Positions 51,388 through 60,393 of a DNA stretch of 64,000 nucleotides are shown one piece after another. The stretch is taken from NCBI GenBank assembly GCA_017380575.1, contig JAFODS010000004.1, forward strand, positions 48,645-112,644, read 5' to 3'. The notes below the pieces were generated by a model, which made no database searches, was not told where the DNA came from, and saw only the letters and a program-made list of their open reading frames with translations. The position numbers were made by a program, and so were the translations under genes. Position 1 is the first letter of the stretch; every line of letters starts with the position of its first letter. The stretch is from Clostridia bacterium. Lineage in GTDB: Bacteria > Bacillota > Clostridia > Oscillospirales > Acutalibacteraceae.

Positions 51388-53828
51388 TACTCAAATATAA
51401 AGTGGTTTTCTTTGAATCTGCAGGTGCATTTTTCACCTGCTTTTATTTTTCCTTCAAGCATTTCTTCGCTGAGTTTGTCTTCAATCTGCGACTGAATTGC
51501 TCTCTTCAGGGGTCTTGCACCGTAGACAGGGTCAAAGCCTTCATCTGCAATCTTTTCAACTGCAGAAGCATCAAAATCAATTTCAATTCCCATCTCTGAA
51601 ACTCTTTTTGAAAGCACATCAAGGAGCCTGCCCGCAATCTCTTTTATATTTTCCTTTGAAAGCTGTTCAAAAACGATTATATCATCAACTCGATTAAGGA
51701 ATTCAGGACGGAAGCATTTTTTCAGCTCACCTGTTACAGCTTCCTTGATTGCATTCTGACTCATCACGCCACCGTTTTCATTTCCGCTGAAGCCGAGAGC
51801 CTTTGCTCCCGTGTTGCTGATGAGCTTCGCACCGATATTTGAAGTCATAATAACGATGCTGTTTTTGAAATCGACCTTTCTGCCCTGCGAATCCGTCAGT
51901 ATACCGTCATCAAGAATCTGCAGAAGCATATTGAAAACATCGGGATGTGCCTTTTCAATCTCATCAAAAAGCACCACGCTGTACGGTTTGCGACGGATTT
52001 TTTCCGTAAGCTGACCGCCTTCGTCATAGCCGACATAACCCGGAGGAGAACCGACAAGTCTTGAAGCATTGTGCTTTTCCATATATTCGGACATATCAAG
52101 GCGTATCATTGCATTTTCGTCGCCAAAAAGAGTTTGTGCGAGAGTTTTGCAAAGCTCGGTTTTGCCGACACCTGTCGGACCGAGGAAGATGAACGAGCCC
52201 GTCGGTCTTTTCGGATCCTTGAGCCCCACTCTGCCTCGTCTTATCGCCCTCGAAACAGCCGATACCGCTGTATCCTGACCGACTATTCTGCGGTGCAATT
52301 CATCCTCCATATGAAGAAGGCGTTCGCTTTCCTCCTGTGTCAGCTGAACAACGGGAATATGAGTCCATTCCGAAACAATTGTCGCAATTTCATCGGGAGT
52401 CACTTCGCCGTTTGTTTCCGTTGTTTTTCTCTGCCATTCAGCCTGAAGCTTCGCGAGCTGTGTCTGCATCTCTTTTTCTTCATCACGTAACGAAGCCGCT
52501 TTTTCAAAATCCTGACTGTTTACGGCTGTCTGTTTTTCTTCAGAAATATGCTTGATTTTATCTTCAAGCTCGCGTATATCCTCGGGAGGAGTATATGCAC
52601 GGAGCCTTACCTTCGAAGCCGCCTCATCAATCAGGTCAATCGCCTTATCGGGCAGGAAACGGTCACCGATATATCTTACAGACATCTTAACAGCCGCCTC
52701 GATTGCCTCATCTGTGATTTTAACCTTATGGTGTGCTTCGTATTTATCTCGCAATCCCTTAAGGATTTCAACGGCTTCTTCACTGCTCGGTTCACCGACA
52801 ACGACGGGTTGAAAACGTCTTTCAAGTGCTGAATCTTTTTCGATATTCTTTCTGTATTCTTCAAGCGTCGTTGCACCGATAACCTGCATTTCACCTCTTG
52901 CAAGAGCAGGCTTAAGAATATTAGCGGCATCAACCGCACCTTCTGCCGAACCTGCACCGATAAGCGTATGCACCTCGTCGATGAAAAGAATCACGTCGCC
53001 CGAATTTGAAACCTCTTCAATTGCCGCTTTGATTCGCTCTTCAAAATCGCCTCTGTACTTTGTGCCTGCGACCATACTTGTAAGGTCAAGTGCAATAATT
53101 CTTTTATTCTTAAGAAGCTCGGGCACTTCACCTGAAGAAATTTTGAGAGCAAGACCTTCTGCAATTGCTGTTTTGCCGACACCGGGTTCACCGATAAGAC
53201 ACGGATTGTTCTTTGTACGTCTGCTTAAAATCTGTATAACTCGTTCAATTTCCTTCTGTCTGCCGATAACGGGGTCAATCTTTCCCTGCTTTGCAATGTC
53301 CGTTAAGTCTCTGCCGTACTGTTCAAGGGTTGGTGTTTTGCTGTCCGCCTTGGATTTTCTTTCACCCTTCTGTTGCGAAGAGGACTGTCCTCCCGAAGAA
53401 AATCGGCTGAGGTCACCTGATATTTCGTTTGCCGAAACACCCAGAGTTTCAAGCACCGTCATCGCATAACAAGTCGAATCCTTGACTATCGCAATAAGGA
53501 TGTGTTCCGTGCCGACATAATTCTGTCCCGATGCCCTTGCCTGCGAAACGGAAATTTCGATTATATTCTTGCTTCTCGGCGTAAAATCGTTCGGAGAAAG
53601 CACCGTCGGAGTACCGATTCCGATTTCCGTCCTGATTACATTCTCTATCTTTTCAAAAGTAACGCCTCTCGTTTCAAGTGCGGTCTGTGCAACGCTTCCG
53701 TCACTTGCAATAAGACCGAGCAGAAGATGTTCGCTTCCGATATAGGTATGACCAAGATTTTCTGCAAACTCAATTGCGGAGTTGAGCGCTGAATTTGCCT
53801 TCTGTGTAAAACCTGTGAATTTGTACAT
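51387..53828 (-). CDS. clpC: ATP-dependent Clp protease ATPase ClpC
   Basis: An 813-residue Hsp100 unfoldase that feeds substrates to ClpP. Domains in order: Clp N repeat pair (about 1-145, [14 protein letters not shown]); AAA 1 with Walker [14 protein letters not shown] and Walker [14 protein letters not shown]; a UVR/M-domain coiled coil ([22 protein letters not shown] region); AAA 2 with [13 protein letters not shown] and [15 protein letters not shown]; and a C-terminal D2 small domain ([14 protein letters not shown]). The start at 53828 ([11 protein letters not shown]) has AGGAGGAG-like bases before it. With mcsB it degrades arginine-phosphorylated proteins. Confidence 0.98.
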   Translation of the reverse strand: MYKFTGFTQKANSALNSAIEFAENLGHTYIGSEHLLLGLIASDGSVAQTALETRGVTFEKIENVIRTEIGIGTPTVLSPNDFTPRSKNIIEISVSQARASGQNYVGTEHILIAIVKDSTCYAMTVLETLGVSANEISGDLSRFSSGGQSSSQQKGERKSKADSKTPTLEQYGRDLTDIAKQGKIDPVIGRQKEIERVIQILSRRTKNNPCLIGEPGVGKTAIAEGLALKISSGEVPELLKNKRIIALDLTSMVAGTKYRGDFEERIKAAIEEVSNSGDVILFIDEVHTLIGAGSAEGAVDAANILKPALARGEMQVIGATTLEEYRKNIEKDSALERRFQPVVVGEPSSEEAVEILKGLRDKYEAHHKVKITDEAIEAAVKMSVRYIGDRFLPDKAIDLIDEAASKVRLRAYTPPEDIRELEDKIKHISEEKQTAVNSQDFEKAASLRDEEKEMQTQLAKLQAEWQRKTTETNGEVTPDEIATIVSEWTHIPVVQLTQEESERLLHMEDELHRRIVGQDTAVSAVSRAIRRGRVGLKDPKRPTGSFIFLGPTGVGKTELCKTLAQTLFGDENAMIRLDMSEYMEKHNASRLVGSPPGYVGYDEGGQLTEKIRRKPYSVVLFDEIEKAHPDVFNMLLQILDDGILTDSQGRKVDFKNSIVIMTSNIGAKLISNTGAKALGFSGNENGGVMSQNAIKEAVTGELKKCFRPEFLNRVDDIIVFEQLSKENIKEIAGRLLDVLSKRVSEMGIEIDFDASAVEKIADEGFDPVYGARPLKRAIQSQIEDKLSEEMLEGKIKAGEKCTCRFKENHFIFE

Positions 53829-53851
53829 ATTATCTCCTCCCTTAATAAGCG

Positions 53852-53880
53852 AAAACAAAAGCTCCGTTTTCACGGAGCTT
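53852..53880 (-). terminator. Terminator-like hairpin between mcsB and clpC
   Basis: A stem AAGCTCCGT/ACGGAGCTT followed on the minus strand by TTGTTTTC. It lies inside the operon and could reduce clpC relative to the upstream genes. Confidence 0.6.
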
Positions 53881-53885
53881 TAAAG

Positions 53886-54893
53886 TTATTCAAGAGCTTC
53901 TCTTACCCACTTTGCACGAAGGATATCCCTCTGCTGTGAGGTGAGTTCCTTACCTTCTGCGGCATTTATTGTCGCCGGCTGAACTCTTGTTGTCAGCTCA
54001 TTGAGCTTTGCAATGTCAAAGTCGATAGACTTATTAGAGATACCCATTCTTATGAGTGACGAAAGCTCCATAAACTCGTCACCGCTGAGTACCCTTGCAT
54101 TTTTGAGTATGCCCCATGCACGGAAGATTCTGTCCTCCTCGATGGGATTTTCAATAAGTTTTTCTGCCGCTGCTCTTTCCTGAGCTACGAGCTGAAGTGT
54201 GATTGACTGAAGATTGTTAAGTGCAGCTTCTTCCGAAATTCCGAGAGTTATCTGGTTGCTGAGCTGATAGATGTCACCCTTCGGACTGCTGCCTTCACCG
54301 TATGCACCGCGGATAACAAGACCGAGCTTTGAAACTGTTGATGCAAGCTTGCCGATCTGACCGCAACGAGTGAGTGCAGGAAGATGAAGCATTACAGACG
54401 CTCTCATAGCTGTGCCGAGGTTTGTCGGGCACTGTGTGAGGTAACCGATTCTGTCATCATATGCATAATTGAGCTTTGAAGAAATAATGTTATCAATCTT
54501 ATCTGCAACACTGTATGCTTCTTTGAGTGCAAGACCTGCCATCATAACCTGAAGGCGGATATGGTCTTCCTCGCAAAGCATTATGCTGACAGCCTCGTCG
54601 TCAGTAAGAAGAAGTGCTCTGCCTGCACGGTCAGATGCAAATTCGGGGCTGATGAGATGTCTTTCCGCAAGAGACACCGACTGTGCTCTTGTGAAATCCT
54701 TCATCCATGTGTAGCCGAATCCCCAACTGTCATCGGAGAGGATTGCATTTTTAATCTCTTCACAAACTTTTTCCTTACCCTTTACGGTAAGACGGCACGG
54801 GAAAGGATAGTCTTCGAGGTTTCTTGCAAGACGGACACGTGTGCTGATAACAATATCGCCCTGTTCGCCGTTTTCAACGTACCACTTATTCAT
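53886..54893 (-). CDS. mcsB: Protein arginine kinase McsB
   Basis: A 335-residue phosphagen-kinase-fold enzyme. It phosphorylates arginines on CtsR and damaged proteins, marking them for ClpCP. The N-terminus VVISTRVRLARNLEDYPFP-like block and LTQCPTNLGTAMRASVMLHL (the catalytic Cys region) are diagnostic, as is the C-terminal arginine-phosphate-binding RILRAKWVREAL area. It overlaps mcsA by 8 bases and so is translationally coupled. Confidence 0.97.
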   Translation of the reverse strand: MNKWYVENGEQGDIVISTRVRLARNLEDYPFPCRLTVKGKEKVCEEIKNAILSDDSWGFGYTWMKDFTRAQSVSLAERHLISPEFASDRAGRALLLTDDEAVSIMLCEEDHIRLQVMMAGLALKEAYSVADKIDNIISSKLNYAYDDRIGYLTQCPTNLGTAMRASVMLHLPALTRCGQIGKLASTVSKLGLVIRGAYGEGSSPKGDIYQLSNQITLGISEEAALNNLQSITLQLVAQERAAAEKLIENPIEEDRIFRAWGILKNARVLSGDEFMELSSLIRMGISNKSIDFDIAKLNELTTRVQPATINAAEGKELTSQQRDILRAKWVREALE

Positions 54894-55395
54894 TCTTGTC
54901 CGCCTCCATTTCTTTTATTCTGTCACGAAGAACAGCTGCCTGTTCAAAATTCTGCTCTTCAATCGCTTTCTGCAAATCCTCTTTAAGCTTTGCAACGGGA
55001 TTGATTTTCGGCTCTGTGTTCACCTGTACGGGAACCATAGCCTGCTTACCCGTATGCTTTATCTTGCCGTGAATACGCTGAAGCGACGGCAAGAGCTTAT
55101 CGTAAAACTTTCTGTAACAATCGGCACAGCCTAACTTTCCGCTTTTTGCAATATCGGAGAAGGTGTAACCGCACTTGGGACATTTTTCTTCTCTCTCTGC
55201 ACCGAGCAAAGGAAGATTTTCTCCCAACAAGCCGCTGAAAAATCCGTCTAAATTAAATCCGAATCCCGAAAACATATCGCCGTAACCAAGATGCTCTGCA
55301 CAGGAAGGGCAAAGATGTGTTTCTGCCGTTTCACCGTTTACAACACGTTTGATATGAGTTGTAGCTTCATTTTTTCCGCAATTCTGACACAACAT
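54886..55395 (-). CDS. mcsA: McsA, activator of McsB
   Basis: A 169-residue zinc-binding protein. Two CxxC pairs near the N-terminus (CQNCGKN, CPSCAEH) and two more (CPKCGYTF, CADCYRKF) can bind zinc. The C-terminal UVR motif (LKEDLQKAIEEQNFEQAAVL) resembles the UvrB/UvrC motif found in McsA and ClpC. It activates the McsB kinase. It is the second gene of the CtsR operon. Confidence 0.96.
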   Translation of the reverse strand: MLCQNCGKNEATTHIKRVVNGETAETHLCPSCAEHLGYGDMFSGFGFNLDGFFSGLLGENLPLLGAEREEKCPKCGYTFSDIAKSGKLGCADCYRKFYDKLLPSLQRIHGKIKHTGKQAMVPVQVNTEPKINPVAKLKEDLQKAIEEQNFEQAAVLRDRIKEMEADKNE

Positions 55396-55401
55396 ATAAA
55401 A

Positions 55402-55851
55402 TCATCCTTTCACGTTTAATAGCATTTGTTTGAAGATCGCCGCACGCACTCTGTCGCGTACCTGAGGTTCAAGCTCGCGGTAGCACTTGTCGCTGACGGC
55501 AGAGAGAATCAACCTTGAAGTGTCTGCTGATATTATATTCTGATAATTAAGATTATATATATGCGCTCTGCAGGTTGCTTCATCAATGCTGTTGCCGACT
55601 GTATTCACGACGTGCATAAGCATTGTACCTTTATCATATTTTATACGTGCGATGCGGATATAACCGCCGCCGCCACGTCTGCTTTCTACGATATAACCCT
55701 GCTCGGGAGTGAATCGCGACGATATGACGTAATTTATCTGACTGGGAACACAACCGAGCGTCTGTGCAAGCTCGTTTCGCTGAATTTCGGTTTCGCCTGC
55801 CTCCTGCATCATTTCAAGTATCATCTGTGCGATGACGTTACTCATACTCAT
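55402..55851 (-). CDS. ctsR: Transcription repressor CtsR
   Basis: A 149-residue winged-helix repressor of class III heat-shock genes. NELAQTLGCVPSQINYVISSRFTPEQGY is the DNA-binding block, and ESRRGGGGYIRI is the glycine-rich heat-sensing loop. McsB/ClpC inactivate it at high temperature. AAAGGAG lies 8 bases before the ATG at 55851. Its own promoter carries three CtsR boxes. Confidence 0.98.
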   Translation of the reverse strand: MSMSNVIAQMILEMMQEAGETEIQRNELAQTLGCVPSQINYVISSRFTPEQGYIVESRRGGGGYIRIARIKYDKGTMLMHVVNTVGNSIDEATCRAHIYNLNYQNIISADTSRLILSAVSDKCYRELEPQVRDRVRAAIFKQMLLNVKG

Positions 55852-55876
55852 ACCATCAACTCCTTTCGTTTTTGAC

Positions 55877-55893
55877 TTTGACTTTCTTTGACC
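55877..55893. promoter_or_regulatory. CtsR box 1
   Basis: On the minus strand GGTCAAA-N3-AGTCAAA, a perfect match to the CtsR heptad direct repeat, between the -10 box and the ctsR start. Confidence 0.9.
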
Positions 55894-55904
55894 TTTCTGT
55901 GATT

Positions 55905-55933
55905 ATTATAGACCTTCTTTGACCTTCCGTCAA
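55905..55933 (-). promoter_or_regulatory. SigA promoter of the ctsR operon
   Basis: On the minus strand: TTGACG (55928-55933), 17 bp, perfect TATAAT (55905-55910). CtsR box 2 fills the spacer. Confidence 0.85.
55908..55924. promoter_or_regulatory. CtsR box 2
   Basis: GGTCAAA-N3-GGTCTAT on the minus strand. The first heptad is perfect and the second is degenerate because it merges with the -10 box. Confidence 0.75.
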
Positions 55934-55934
55934 A

Positions 55935-55951
55935 GGTCAGAAAAGGTCAAA
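55935..55951. promoter_or_regulatory. CtsR box 3
   Basis: GGTCAGA-N3-GGTCAAA on the plus strand, just upstream of the -35 and inverted relative to boxes 1 and 2. Confidence 0.75.
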
Positions 55952-56048
55952 ACAGTTTTTGATGGTTTGATTTTTGAAATTATAATATGATTTGCTCGTT
56001 TTTTCTTTTATTTTTAAGTTTTTTCTCCCGTTTGCTCGGTTTTTGTTA

Positions 56049-56081
56049 TAAAAAATCCGCGACACTTTCGCGTCACGGATT
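56049..56081 (-). terminator. Terminator of the GH5 gene
   Basis: An AATCCGCGAC/GTCACGGATT stem (one mismatch) with extra GCG/CGC pairing, then TTTTTTAT on the minus strand. Confidence 0.8.
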
Positions 56082-56099
56082 AAAAATTTTTGACTTTTA

Positions 56100-57566
56100 T
56101 CAGTCGTCAACCTCGACCACTACGGTATGCTTACCGGGTTTTGTTTTGATGACGAATTCGTTATTCTTGACCTTGACCTTCTTTTCTTTACCGTCAACAG
56201 TCACCTTTTCAACCTCGAACGGAGTGCCGATTACTGTTTCACCGCAATCGTCCTCGCCCTGAGTGAAGCTGAGTGTGAATGTTTCTTCCTTAAGGTCGTA
56301 ATGATAGCTGTCAATCTTACCCGAAACAGCCTTCGGGAACGGACGGCGGAATACTTTCATAAGGCGGTTTTCAAAGAACCCGGGGATGTATGCCCAATAT
56401 GTATGGCTCCAATGATAACCCTCAAAAACTTCAAAAAGATGCTGGATGTGCGGAAGCCAGTCGTCAGTTTCATCACCGAAGCTGCCCCACTCGCCTACAA
56501 TTACGGGAACATCAAGTCTGTTCTGACTGTTTCTGTGTTCGCCGAAGATACCGCCTACTCTGCCGTTATGTGCAAACTTGTATGACGGAGTGTCAACCAT
56601 AAGGTCATATGCGTGAGGAGCGAAAATCTGGTTATCGTCACGCTTACCGTTAATTTTAATCGGCGGTGCACTGAACGGAATACCAAGATTTGAATAGTAG
56701 CAATTTTCCATAAAGAGCAATTTATCACTCTTTTCACGGATTTTAGTTGCTACCTTTGCAAGGAAAGGTGCATAAACCTTTGTATCGAAAATTCTGATAA
56801 TTTCTTCAGCAGACTTTGTAATTCTGTGGAACGGAGAATATTCGATGTGTGTAAGCACCTTGCCGATCGGGTCTTCTTTGTCAAAAAGCTCTTTGATAAG
56901 GTCTGTACGTTTAACCTCAGGATCGAAAAGAATTGTTTTCACTGCACCTGCAATAATTCTCTTGAAAACCTTACCGCCCGGTGAGCCTGGGAACGGCTCG
57001 TTCATCATATCAAAGCCGATAACCGCAGGCTTGTCGCCAAGCTTTTCAACGATGTGCGACCAGCAGTCTGCATAATAATCCTGAAGGCCCTTACCCTTGA
57101 CTTTTCTGTTTGCCCAGAAGTTGTCAAAAGCTCTGTGGCAAGCCTTGCCCCAGAAATAACCCTCTGCCCATACGAACTTTGTCGGCTTAACGGGAGTACC
57201 GTCAAGAAGAACTGCCCATGCAGGTGCACCGTCTGCATTTGTTGTTGAAGAATACAGATCCTGATGCATATCGAGGAAAGCATAAATATTATACTTTTCA
57301 AGAATGTCAAGTGTTTCTGCAAGTTTATCAAGATACTCGTCATTATATGCACCGGGTGCCGGCTCAACCTTTGCCCATGTGAAACCGAGTCTTATAAGAT
57401 TGACACCGTTTGCAGCAATTTTCTTGATCATCTCTTCGTCAAGATCCTGCACCTTCTGTTCGCCGAAAACATAATCACTCTTGTCAACAAAATTCACACC
57501 GTGGAAAATACGTTCTCTGCCCTTATCGTCAACGAGAACTTTACCTGAAGCTTTGATCTTATCCAT
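56100..57566 (-). CDS. GH5-family glycosidase, endoglycoceramidase-like
   Basis: A 488-residue enzyme without a signal peptide. The TIM barrel (about 15-400) shows GRERIFHGVNFVDKSD, AFLDMHQDLYS, AVIGFDMMNEPFPGS (acid/base Glu after strand 4) and VPVIVGEWGSFGD (nucleophile Glu). This pattern, including the Asn-Glu-Pro, is that of GH5 endoglycoceramidase- or glucosylceramidase-like enzymes. A C-terminal beta domain follows. The lack of an export signal suggests an intracellular substrate such as an imported beta-glycoside. Confidence 0.85.
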   Translation of the reverse strand: MDKIKASGKVLVDDKGRERIFHGVNFVDKSDYVFGEQKVQDLDEEMIKKIAANGVNLIRLGFTWAKVEPAPGAYNDEYLDKLAETLDILEKYNIYAFLDMHQDLYSSTTNADGAPAWAVLLDGTPVKPTKFVWAEGYFWGKACHRAFDNFWANRKVKGKGLQDYYADCWSHIVEKLGDKPAVIGFDMMNEPFPGSPGGKVFKRIIAGAVKTILFDPEVKRTDLIKELFDKEDPIGKVLTHIEYSPFHRITKSAEEIIRIFDTKVYAPFLAKVATKIREKSDKLLFMENCYYSNLGIPFSAPPIKINGKRDDNQIFAPHAYDLMVDTPSYKFAHNGRVGGIFGEHRNSQNRLDVPVIVGEWGSFGDETDDWLPHIQHLFEVFEGYHWSHTYWAYIPGFFENRLMKVFRRPFPKAVSGKIDSYHYDLKEETFTLSFTQGEDDCGETVIGTPFEVEKVTVDGKEKKVKVKNNEFVIKTKPGKHTVVVEVDD

Positions 57567-57598
57567 ATCTGAACCTCACTTTGTTTTTCTTTGGTGAT

Positions 57599-57627
57599 AT
57601 TATAACATTATTTGCAACTTATTGCAA
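57599..57627 (-). promoter_or_regulatory. Promoter of the GH5 gene
   Basis: On the minus strand: TTGCAA (57622-57627), 17 bp, perfect TATAAT (57599-57604). The spacer holds a second TTGCAA. Confidence 0.7.
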
Positions 57628-57655
57628 TATCAATACATACGACAGTTTTTATCTA

Positions 57656-57684
57656 TTGACACTGCATTTTTAATGTGTTACATT
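57656..57684 (+). promoter_or_regulatory. Promoter of the secreted SGNH hydrolase gene
   Basis: Perfect TTGACA (57656-57661), 17 bp, TACATT (57679-57684), divergent from the GH5 promoter. Confidence 0.7.
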
Positions 57685-57712
57685 TCAAAAAAACATAAGA
57701 AAGGAAATTGTT

Positions 57713-58591
57713 ATGAAAAAACTTTTCTCAGTTGTTCTCGCTCTTGTTATGTGTCTGAGCTCTTTTGTTACAGCCTCAGCAGTAACGGACAAGCCGTTTT
57801 ACCTTGTTCTTGGTGATTCAATCGCCTACGGCTCGGGACTCGGCAACCCAACCGAAGCATGCTACGGAAAAATCGTTGCAGACACCAACGGTTATGAATA
57901 TGTAAACTATTCTGTCCCCGGTCACACAACAACAAACCTGATTGCACGTCTTGGTCAGCCCGAGGTTGTTGAAGCTCTTCAAAAATCTGACATCATCAGC
58001 ATTTCAATCGGCGGAAACGACTTCCTTTTAGGCAATCTTATGGAGCTTATTTTCAACGCTATGGTTTTAAAAGATTATGCTCCGCTTGATAATATTGCCG
58101 CATCATTTTTTGAAAACTTCAGCACCATCGTAGATATTATCAACGAGCATAATCCCGATGCAGTAATACTTATGCAGACGCTTTACAATCCGCAGTCAGG
58201 TTACCTCAGAGAACCCTACCAGATGGCAGCTGACAGACTTAACGCTGAAATCAGACGTTTTGCAGAAGAAAATCCCGGTAAAATCGTAATCGTTGACGTC
58301 GGAACAGCTCTCGGTGATGACCCGGCAAACTTCGCAGGTGACGACATTCATCCGAGTGCAAACGGAAATATGATTATTGCTCAGACTGTTCTTGATGTTC
58401 TTTATGAAATCGGTCTTGGGAAAACAACCATTCCTGTTGTCAGCACACCTGCAACAGATATCAACATTCCGTCATTCTTTACTGCATCTCTCGACATAAT
58501 GGGATTTGCTTTCAATCTGATGGGATACGTCTATGATTTTATCACAGCTATTCTCACATTCATTCCTGTCCCCTACATCATTAACAACTGA
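57713..58591 (+). CDS. Secreted SGNH/GDSL hydrolase
   Basis: A 292-residue exported esterase. Signal peptide about 1-23 (VVLALVMCLSSFVTASA). The catalytic blocks are VLGDSIAYGSG (Ser), YSVPGHTTTNL (Gly), ISIGGNDFL (Asn) and GDDIHPSANGN (Asp, His), the complete SGNH set. The C-terminal 45 residues are hydrophobic (IMGFAFNLMGYVYDFITAIL) and could hold it to the membrane. It may remove acyl groups from surface glycans; the neighbouring O-acyltransferase pair supports that idea. AAAGGAAA lies upstream. Confidence 0.88.
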   Translation: MKKLFSVVLALVMCLSSFVTASAVTDKPFYLVLGDSIAYGSGLGNPTEACYGKIVADTNGYEYVNYSVPGHTTTNLIARLGQPEVVEALQKSDIISISIGGNDFLLGNLMELIFNAMVLKDYAPLDNIAASFFENFSTIVDIINEHNPDAVILMQTLYNPQSGYLREPYQMAADRLNAEIRRFAEENPGKIVIVDVGTALGDDPANFAGDDIHPSANGNMIIAQTVLDVLYEIGLGKTTIPVVSTPATDINIPSFFTASLDIMGFAFNLMGYVYDFITAILTFIPVPYIINN

Positions 58592-58600
58592 TAAAAACAC

Positions 58601-58634
58601 AAGCAGAGAGTCAACGTGGCTCTCTGCTTTTATA
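58601..58634 (+). terminator. Terminator after the SGNH hydrolase gene
   Basis: AAGCAGAGAG/CTCTCTGCTT stem with a 9-base loop, then TTATAT. Confidence 0.8.
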
Positions 58635-58637
58635 TAC

Positions 58638-58666
58638 TTGAAAATAATGTAGATTTATAGTATACT
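58638..58666 (+). promoter_or_regulatory. Promoter of the MBOAT/DHHW pair
   Basis: TTGAAA (58638-58643), 17 bp, TATACT (58661-58666), overlapping the tail of the preceding terminator. Confidence 0.65.
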
Positions 58667-58699
58667 AAAGAGTAATATTTATGAAGGGAGTGTGCGACT

Positions 58700-60103
58700 T
58701 TGGTTTTTTCATCAACAACTTTTTTGTTTTTGTTCTTGCCTGCTGTTCTCATACTCTATTATAATCCCATAATCAAAAACCTTGCTTTCAGGAATGCGGT
58801 TCTTATCGCTTCAAGTATCTTTTTCTATGCCTGGGGCGAGCCGTTTTTCGTTCTTCTTATGCTCGTTTCGATTATGCTCAACTGGCTTTTCGGTCTCGGT
58901 GTTGCGAAATTTAAAGACAACAATATTCCAAAAGCAAAACTATTCGTCGCACTTTCCGTTGTTATGAACTTAGGGATGATGTTTGTTTTTAAATATCTGA
59001 CCTTTACACTCGAAAACATCAATGCACTTTTTTCTTCTAATCTCGACACGCTCGACATCGCACTTCCGATCGGTATTTCTTTCTTCACTTTCCAGGCGAT
59101 GTCTTACGTTATCGACGTTTACCGCGGTAACGGTGCCGTACAGAAAAACCCGTTTAACGTAGCCCTTTACATATCGTTCTTCCCTCAGCTTATCGCAGGA
59201 CCCATCGTCCGCTATCAGACAATTGCTGAGCAGATTAATTTCCGCAAAGAAAACTTCACCGATTTTTCAGACGGCGTTTACCGTTTTATGCTCGGTTTCT
59301 GCAAGAAGGTTCTTATTGCAAACAACGTTGCCTCTGTTGCTGATGAGATTTTCGGAAAAAGCGAAATTTCAGTTGCAACCGCGTGGATAGGTGCAATCGC
59401 CTACACCCTGCAGATTTTCTTTGACTTTGCGGGTTACAGTGAAATGGCAATCGGTCTTGGCAAGATGTTCGGATTTCACTTCCTTGAGAATTTCGATTAT
59501 CCGTACATCTCGAAATCCGTCAGCGAATTCTGGCGCAGATGGCATATGTCACTCGGTACGTGGTTCAGGGATTATGTCTACTTCCCTCTTGGCGGCAGCC
59601 GTGTAAAGTCAAAATCCAGACTTGTTTTCAATCTCTTTGTAGTATGGCTTCTTACAGGTGTATGGCATGGTGCAAACTGGACTTTCGTTGCCTGGGGACT
59701 GCTTTATTTCGTTCTTCTCGCATTCGAAAAGCTTACGAATTTCCCTGCAAAACTCAAGTCCTTCAGCCATATTTACACTATGCTTTTCGTTATCATCGGT
59801 TGGGTTCTTTTCCGTTCGGAATCGATTTCTGCGGCACTTGAGTATCTTCAGACAATGTTCTTTATGTCAGGTGCAGAGCTTTTTGATGACAAAGCAATAT
59901 TCTTCCTTGATAATTACAAATTCTATCTTGTTGCAGGTATCCTTGCTTGCTTCCCGATAATGCCTAAAATCAAAGAGAAAATAAAAACAGGCAAAAAAAT
60001 TTATGAATCAATTGCAGCAATTGCATTGTTCGTAACATTCATAGTTTCATTGACATTTACAATCAAGGGTTCATACAACCCGTTTATTTACTTCAATTTT
60101 TAG
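58700..60103 (+). CDS. MBOAT-family membrane O-acyltransferase
   Basis: A 467-residue membrane protein with about 11-12 helices. FSSTTFLFLFLPAVLILYY at the N-terminus, then IGISFFTFQAMSYVIDVYRG, SEFWRRWHMSLGTWFRDYVYFPLGGS and LTGVWHGANWTFVAWG (active-site His) match the AlgI/DltB type. It moves an acyl group, usually acetyl, to the outside for polysaccharide or teichoic-acid acylation. The start is a TTG with AAGGGAG upstream. The stop codon TAG lies in the TA of an inserted inverted-repeat element. Confidence 0.92.
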   Translation: MVFSSTTFLFLFLPAVLILYYNPIIKNLAFRNAVLIASSIFFYAWGEPFFVLLMLVSIMLNWLFGLGVAKFKDNNIPKAKLFVALSVVMNLGMMFVFKYLTFTLENINALFSSNLDTLDIALPIGISFFTFQAMSYVIDVYRGNGAVQKNPFNVALYISFFPQLIAGPIVRYQTIAEQINFRKENFTDFSDGVYRFMLGFCKKVLIANNVASVADEIFGKSEISVATAWIGAIAYTLQIFFDFAGYSEMAIGLGKMFGFHFLENFDYPYISKSVSEFWRRWHMSLGTWFRDYVYFPLGGSRVKSKSRLVFNLFVVWLLTGVWHGANWTFVAWGLLYFVLLAFEKLTNFPAKLKSFSHIYTMLFVIIGWVLFRSESISAALEYLQTMFFMSGAELFDDKAIFFLDNYKFYLVAGILACFPIMPKIKEKIKTGKKIYESIAAIALFVTFIVSLTFTIKGSYNPFIYFNF

Positions 60104-60375
60104 GGAAACAGTATAAATCCGAACTCTCCCAAAAGCCGTTCTTTTCAAGGCTTTCCGGCGTTTCGAGTTTGAAAGGCGTCAGCCTTCCTGCACTCTCAAC
60201 AACCGAAAATCCAATAAAAATCTTCGCCTTTTGGGTCACAGATTTTTTACGAGGGAGATTTTCGGTATACCAAGGCACAAAACACAGCAAATCCTCACGG
60301 ATTTGCGAGTATTTTAACGAAGGGATAACGGAAATCCACCCGTAAAAAACGGGTTCGGATTTATACTGTTTCCCT
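60102..60375. mobile_element. Miniature inverted-repeat transposable-like element
   Basis: A 274-bp non-coding element whose first and last 23 bases (60102-60124 and 60353-60375) are perfect inverted repeats beginning AGGGAAACAG. With the flanking bases it reads TA-GGGAAACAG...CTGTTTCCC-TA, so TA is duplicated at the insertion, as in IS630/Tc1-type elements. It holds no gene. Removing it would leave the MBOAT stop 18 bases from the next ATG. Confidence 0.8.
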
Positions 60376-60393
60376 AGAGAAAGGCGTGATAAA

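Noticed and set aside
60104-60393. A non-coding RNA gene or small protein within the 60-kb element
   Set aside because: The minus-strand frame at 60093-60437 covers the whole inverted-repeat element and has no ribosome binding site. An RNA role is possible but has no direct support beyond core conservation, so I list it only as an element.
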